From Bacteroidota bacterium (lineage in GTDB: Bacteria; Bacteroidota; Bacteroidia; B-17B0; Aurantibacillaceae): a DNA stretch of 64,000 nt. The notes under the pieces were generated by a model. That model saw only the letters and a program-made list of their open reading frames with translations, did no database searches and had not been told where the DNA came from. The stretch spans positions 186,001-250,000 of the forward strand of contig CAUJCR010000002.1 of assembly GCA_963169355.1 (NCBI GenBank), in the 5' to 3' direction. Of the stretch, positions 59,114-64,000 are shown piece by piece; the first letter of the stretch is position 1; every line of letters starts with the position of its first letter. The translations under genes were made by a program, and so were the position numbers.

Positions 59114-61315
59114 ATGAACAAAATTATATTCTATACTTCGATCTTAGTTTCATTAGCATTAACAAGTGTTGCTCAAAAAGCAAGTATTAAATCTGCTAAT
59201 AAGCTATACAGTTCTAAACTATACTCGTTGGCTATACCTAAATACGAATCTGTTTTAAAAAAGGATAGTTCGAATGCAGACGTATTAGCTAACTTAGCGG
59301 AATGTTACCGCAATACTAATAATACCAATGGACAATTAATTTGTTATGGTAAATTAATTAAAAACGGAAAGGCAGATGCCACGCAGAAATTATATTATGG
59401 TCAAGCCTTAATGAAATCCAAGAGATACGACGAATCAAAAAAACAATTTGAAGAAATAAAAGACGATTCAAGAAGCGAAGCTTTTATAAAAGGATTAAAT
59501 CATTTAAAACAATTTGCAAAAGACTCTGATGCTTATGCTTTAAAATACGCTCCTTTTAATACCAATTATGATGAGTTTTCTGCAGTTACATTCATGTCAA
59601 CTAAAATTGTTTTTGCTTCTAATAACACTAAATCAGCTTGGATAAGCAAAAAACATGGTTGGACCGACAGAAAATACTGTCATATGTTTATGACAGAGAA
59701 AGATGAATTTGGCGATTATGAAACACCTGCTATTTTTATAGCTGAGTATATGCCAAAATACAATGATGGCCCTTTTTGCTCAAGTGTTGATGGAAAAAAT
59801 ATTTTCTTTACTCGTAATTCAACCAACAAAAAGGATAAAAGTTCAGATGGATTTCAAAAGTTAAAAATACTACAGGCTACAATCGCAAATAACAATATCC
59901 AATCGGTTATGCCATTAAAGTTTAACAATAATGAGTACAACTGTGCGCATCCTGCAATTAGCGCTGACGGGAAAACACTTTATTTTGCATCTGATATGGG
60001 GGGAGGACAAGGCGGTATGGATTTATACTACTGTAAGTTAGATGCAAGTGGTGCATGGGGTACACCTGTTAACATGGGAGATAAAATTAATACCAAAGGC
60101 AATGAATTATTTCCTTCAATAACAGCCGATAATATTTTATACTTTGCATCAAACGGTCATGAAGGACTTGGAGGATTAGATGTTTATGAAGTAAAAATAA
60201 AAGACGAAAAACCCGGAAAGGTGTATAACATGGGGAAACCCGTAAATAGCGAGTTTGATGATTTTTCATATAACTTAAATAGTGATGGTAAAACTGGTTT
60301 TGTTACCTCGAACCGTAGAACTGGTGGCATGAACGATGATATTTACTTTTTAGATGTATTAAGAAAAGTAAGTAGAGGTAAACCAATAAAATTCCTTGTT
60401 AAAGATAAAGAAACGCAAGCTCCATTAACAGGAGTGAAAATTAAATTAAATAATGACTCTTTGGTAACTAACGAAAACGGTGTTGCTGAGTATGTTTTAG
60501 AAGAAGAAGTAAAATATGCAACAAGCATTAAACTAGATAAATATTTTGACGTAAACGATACGCTTGCAGGTAGTATGTTTGAGGAAGAAGAGATTGATAA
60601 AGCTATTAATCTTGAAAAAGACCCTAACTTATCTCTATTAGCCGGTATATACGATGCTAAAACTGGCGAAGGCATCTCGGGTGTAACTATTAAAATAAAA
60701 GACTTAACAGTTAGTGATGAGTTTGAATTAATTAAAACTGAAAAAAATGGCGAGTATAGAAAACCGCTAAAAGGAAAACGTATTGGCGATAAATTACTGT
60801 ACCTTGTAACCATTGAGAAAGAAGGTTATTTAACTAAAACCACCAATTTTTCTTATGATATAAAGAAAGAAGGTGAAATACAGTTAAATGAGCTACTCTC
60901 TTTAACCATTGGTAAAGTAGAAGTAGGTATGGATTTGGCTAAAATGATTGATATCAAACCTATTTATTTCGACTTAGGAAAATCTACTATTAGAAAAGAT
61001 GCAGCCACCGAGTTAGATAAAATTGTAAAAGTAATGAATGAATACCCTGGAATGACCATTGAATTGGGTTCTCATACCGATTGCAGAGGCTCTGCAGCGG
61101 CAAATTTAAAACTATCTACAACTAGAGCAAAAGCCTCTGCAAATTACATTATTAAAAAAGGAATTGCTAAAACTCGCATTACTGGTAAAGGTTATGGAGA
61201 AAGCAAACTCCTAAACACTTGTGGTTGTGAAGGGAAAACACAATCTACTTGTAGTGAAGACGAACACGCTAAGAATAGAAGAACAGAATTTATCATTACA
61301 AAGCTGAAGCAATAA
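59114..61315 (+). CDS. PorE-like TPR/PD40/carboxypeptidase-regulatory-like/OmpA family protein
   Basis: TPR N-term; PD40 (KTLYFASDMGGGQGGMDLYYC, LYFASNGHEGLGGLDVYE); CRD; OmpA C-term IYFDLGKSTIRKDAATELDKIV..IELGSHTDCRGSAAANLKLSTTRAKASANYI. Confidence 0.93.
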   Translation: MNKIIFYTSILVSLALTSVAQKASIKSANKLYSSKLYSLAIPKYESVLKKDSSNADVLANLAECYRNTNNTNGQLICYGKLIKNGKADATQKLYYGQALMKSKRYDESKKQFEEIKDDSRSEAFIKGLNHLKQFAKDSDAYALKYAPFNTNYDEFSAVTFMSTKIVFASNNTKSAWISKKHGWTDRKYCHMFMTEKDEFGDYETPAIFIAEYMPKYNDGPFCSSVDGKNIFFTRNSTNKKDKSSDGFQKLKILQATIANNNIQSVMPLKFNNNEYNCAHPAISADGKTLYFASDMGGGQGGMDLYYCKLDASGAWGTPVNMGDKINTKGNELFPSITADNILYFASNGHEGLGGLDVYEVKIKDEKPGKVYNMGKPVNSEFDDFSYNLNSDGKTGFVTSNRRTGGMNDDIYFLDVLRKVSRGKPIKFLVKDKETQAPLTGVKIKLNNDSLVTNENGVAEYVLEEEVKYATSIKLDKYFDVNDTLAGSMFEEEEIDKAINLEKDPNLSLLAGIYDAKTGEGISGVTIKIKDLTVSDEFELIKTEKNGEYRKPLKGKRIGDKLLYLVTIEKEGYLTKTTNFSYDIKKEGEIQLNELLSLTIGKVEVGMDLAKMIDIKPIYFDLGKSTIRKDAATELDKIVKVMNEYPGMTIELGSHTDCRGSAAANLKLSTTRAKASANYIIKKGIAKTRITGKGYGESKLLNTCGCEGKTQSTCSEDEHAKNRRTEFIITKLKQ

Positions 61316-61330
61316 TTGCTTCAGCTCTTT
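61302..61330 (+). terminator. Terminator overlapping the stop codon of the PorE-like gene
   Basis: AGCTGAAGCAATAATTGCTTCAGCT (odd palindrome 61302-61326) then CTTTTATT; TAA stop 61313-61315 lies in the loop. Confidence 0.75.
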
Positions 61331-61332
61331 TA

Positions 61333-63735
61333 TTATATTTTTAGCATCAATTGAATTAAGAACATTCGGGGAGGTCTTACATCACCAGGTCTTAAACTGT
61401 ATTCTGCATTTAAAACATTATTTACAATAAAAGAAGCTTTTAATGTTTTTGATACTTGATAAGATGCTCTAAAATCATGTATCCAATCGCCAGCCCACGA
61501 TGCAATAACATGATCTCCTACCATTAAGTATGTTTGATTTCTATGATCGGCGCGGTATTCTTTTAAACCTGGTAAAATATACGTAGAAGGAATTGCATCC
61601 CAATCAACACCATTGGCTTTGTCATTATATTCATGCAAAATACTTTGTTCAAAACGACGATCCACGTTTTCCATATAACTATAATAACGCGTACTCCAAC
61701 CTATTGAAACTTTCTTATAATCTAATTGTACATCTGCTTTAAAAAGTTGTTGGTTACGGTATTTTAATACTTTAAGTCCTTCAATTCCTAAGGTATCCAA
61801 CTTCGGATCATAATTTAGATAAATAGGATTGGTGTAGGTAAATCCAATTAAGGTAGTTACATTGATTGGTCCCATTTTTCCAGTTCCTGTGATAGAGGCA
61901 TCTATTCCAGTAATTCGGGCACGGCCTACATTTTGAGATTTAAAGCCAATATTATTTATATCCACATAAAATAATCCTGTTTTGTTTCCATATACATCAA
62001 ATGCAAATTCAACCATATCAGCATACTCTGTCCAAAATCCAGCAACATCTAAAAAACCCTTAAAGTTAAACAGCTTAAAGCCTTGTTTTATCCCTATTTC
62101 AGCGCTCCAGCCTCTTTCTGCTTGTAGTGATGGATTTGGAAATATCTTAAGTGCGCTTACATTTGTACTTACATATTTTTCGGCAATTGTTGGAAAACGA
62201 TATCCCTGACCAAAAGATGCTCTCAAGAAAGTGTATTCAAAAAGATGATAATTCATCCCCGCTCTAAACACTGGTTGAAACGGTAGGTTATTAATTGTTT
62301 TGGTTAAATAACCTCTTGTATATGCTGTATCTATTCTATTAAACTCTCCCCTAACACCAAGCGACGTTGTTATTTTTTTGTACTTATAATCAAACTGGGC
62401 ATAGCCTGCATAGTTTTTCCCCGAATGTCTTCCGTATAAAGAATCAGCAATAACTTGTTGTTCCATATAAACCGCGCCATAGGTCATTGTAAAATTATTC
62501 TTAAAGTGCTTTTGGTACTGAAATTCGCTATAATATAATTCAGCTCTCGATCCTTGATTGGTATTGTTTGTATTATTAGTTAAAAAGTACCTCGACCTCA
62601 AACTATATTTACCTCCTTTTTTAGTATAATAATTTATAAACGGATCTACATTTAATCGGTGGTTCATATACTTTTGAATAGTTAAACCCTGAGGAACATA
62701 CACAGAGTCGGCATTTTGCCATAAAAAATAAAGTCCACCTCTAGTGTCCATCATATTTGTGTTTATCCCCATAGATAAGCCCTGAACTTTTTTAAAATTA
62801 TACCTTAAGTTCATATTAAATCTTGCGCGCTTCTCTGTTTCGAGATAACGATACCCTTCGTCATTAAACAAATGACCACCAAGAACTAAATCTAATTGTC
62901 CCAATTTTTCGGCATGAGAAAAATTAACCCCTGTTTGATTTTGGCTGGTTCCTTTCCACCATTTATAACTTAAATTTTTAGGCGCATCATAAGTAGCTCC
63001 AAATAATGAAACTGTTGTTTGTGGTTTATCTTTAGCATAGGCTGTACGCATATTTATCACGCCATTTAATGCCGAAGAACCAAACAAAGCTGATGAAGCG
63101 CCCTTTATTACTTCTACCTGTTCTAAATTTTCAATTGGTAAATAATTCCACTTTATATCTGCCGCATCAGCACTTATCATTGGCATCTCATCTACCAACA
63201 TTAATACCCTAGTACCTGCTCCATAACTATAACCACTTCCTCCTCTTATACTTGCTTGACCATCTGAAACCACTACACCAGGTACTTGATTCATTATCAA
63301 ATCCATGGTTTGTGATGCTTTATTCTCAATAAGTGTTGGCTTTATTACTTCCATGCTTACCGTAACATCTGATAACTTCTGCTCAAAACGTCCTGCCGAA
63401 ACCACCACCTCATCTAATAATTTATTACCATCTGCTAAATTAATATCAATACTTAATGTGTCATTTTCGGCTACTGTTATAGTAGTAACATACTTTTGGT
63501 AACCTATCAATTCACAGGATAATTGATGTTTTCCAGCCGTTGTTGAAATATAAAACACACCATTCATATCGGCCGATACGCCTTTGGTTTTATCTAAAAC
63601 AACGATAGAACCTGGCAATGCTTCGTTGTTCGACTTATCTTTTACGGTACCTTTTACAACACCTAGTGTTTGCGCATAAATTTCACAAGTGTAAAAAAAC
63701 ACACCTGTTAAAATAAATTTTAAGCTTTTAATCAT
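61333..63735 (-). CDS. TonB-dependent receptor with N-terminal carboxypeptidase regulatory-like domain
   Basis: VKGTVKDKSNNEALPGSIVVLDKTKGVSADMNGVFYI; plug DEVVVSAGRFEQKLSDVTVSMEVI...PGVVVSDGQASIRGGSGYSYGAGTRVLMLVDEMP; C-terminal beta-barrel. Confidence 0.95.
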   Translation of the reverse strand: MIKSLKFILTGVFFYTCEIYAQTLGVVKGTVKDKSNNEALPGSIVVLDKTKGVSADMNGVFYISTTAGKHQLSCELIGYQKYVTTITVAENDTLSIDINLADGNKLLDEVVVSAGRFEQKLSDVTVSMEVIKPTLIENKASQTMDLIMNQVPGVVVSDGQASIRGGSGYSYGAGTRVLMLVDEMPMISADAADIKWNYLPIENLEQVEVIKGASSALFGSSALNGVINMRTAYAKDKPQTTVSLFGATYDAPKNLSYKWWKGTSQNQTGVNFSHAEKLGQLDLVLGGHLFNDEGYRYLETEKRARFNMNLRYNFKKVQGLSMGINTNMMDTRGGLYFLWQNADSVYVPQGLTIQKYMNHRLNVDPFINYYTKKGGKYSLRSRYFLTNNTNNTNQGSRAELYYSEFQYQKHFKNNFTMTYGAVYMEQQVIADSLYGRHSGKNYAGYAQFDYKYKKITTSLGVRGEFNRIDTAYTRGYLTKTINNLPFQPVFRAGMNYHLFEYTFLRASFGQGYRFPTIAEKYVSTNVSALKIFPNPSLQAERGWSAEIGIKQGFKLFNFKGFLDVAGFWTEYADMVEFAFDVYGNKTGLFYVDINNIGFKSQNVGRARITGIDASITGTGKMGPINVTTLIGFTYTNPIYLNYDPKLDTLGIEGLKVLKYRNQQLFKADVQLDYKKVSIGWSTRYYSYMENVDRRFEQSILHEYNDKANGVDWDAIPSTYILPGLKEYRADHRNQTYLMVGDHVIASWAGDWIHDFRASYQVSKTLKASFIVNNVLNAEYSLRPGDVRPPRMFLIQLMLKI

Positions 63736-63784
63736 TTATCTGCTTATTTTTAACGCAATATAATAATTTAGTATAATCAATCAA

Positions 63785-64000
63785 ATGCAGTCAGTCGATT
63801 TAGTTCATAAAGTGGCACTTAATTTATTAAGTGGTGTTGGAAACGTGGTAGCTAAAAGTTTAGTTGCATATTGTGGTGGTGCCGACAAAGTATTTAATTG
63901 TACTAAAACACAGTTAGAAAAAATACCAGGTGTGGGCGCATATACCGCCTCTACTATTATTGCTAGCAGATCGGTTTTACAACGAGCTGAAGAGGAATTA
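63785..64000 (+). CDS. dprA: DNA-processing protein DprA, N-terminal fragment (runs off window)
   Basis: MQSVDLVHKVALNLLSGVGNVVAKSLVAYCGGADKVFNCTKTQLEKIPGVGAYTASTIIASR: helix-hairpin-helix DprA N-terminus; not in ORF track because no stop in window. Confidence 0.75.
   Translation, partial: MQSVDLVHKVALNLLSGVGNVVAKSLVAYCGGADKVFNCTKTQLEKIPGVGAYTASTIIASRSVLQRAEEEL

Noticed and set aside
60343-60813. 156-aa minus-strand ORF inside the PorE-like gene
   Set aside because: Antisense to a well-supported gene; no recognisable motif
1-64000. Search for restriction-modification, toxin-antitoxin, retron, CBASS or other defence modules
   Set aside because: No reverse transcriptase, nuclease, methyltransferase-restriction pair or toxin-antitoxin signatures recognised; the methyltransferases present look like tRNA/rRNA enzymes

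Overview
This 64-kb window is AT-rich bacterial chromosome, almost certainly Bacteroidota: it carries type IX secretion CTDs, PorP/SprF proteins, SprB repeats and TAnnTTTG-type -7 boxes. It is densely packed and mixes housekeeping genes (lepA, lgt, trmB, trmD, carB, ispE, accA, efp, a hemJ-like gene, dprA start, an exbB-exbD-exbD-tonB operon) with a large surface-adhesin/secretion component. The main feature of interest is four CHU_C/'gliding motility-associated' (type B CTD) proteins: 2465, 1604, 573 and 2066 aa. Three are followed immediately by a PorP/SprF-family gene, and two of those cassettes continue into a PorE-like TPR/PD40/OmpA gene. The three large adhesins are built from tandem repeats of about 73-77 aa with a Cys pair per repeat. 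One contains a beta-sandwich domain of about 224 codons inserted inside a single SprB repeat and flanked by a 9-bp near-direct repeat, within a higher-order array of exact 462-nt period. No tRNA, rRNA, CRISPR array, transposase or prophage was recognised. All family calls come from reading motifs; no database search was run.
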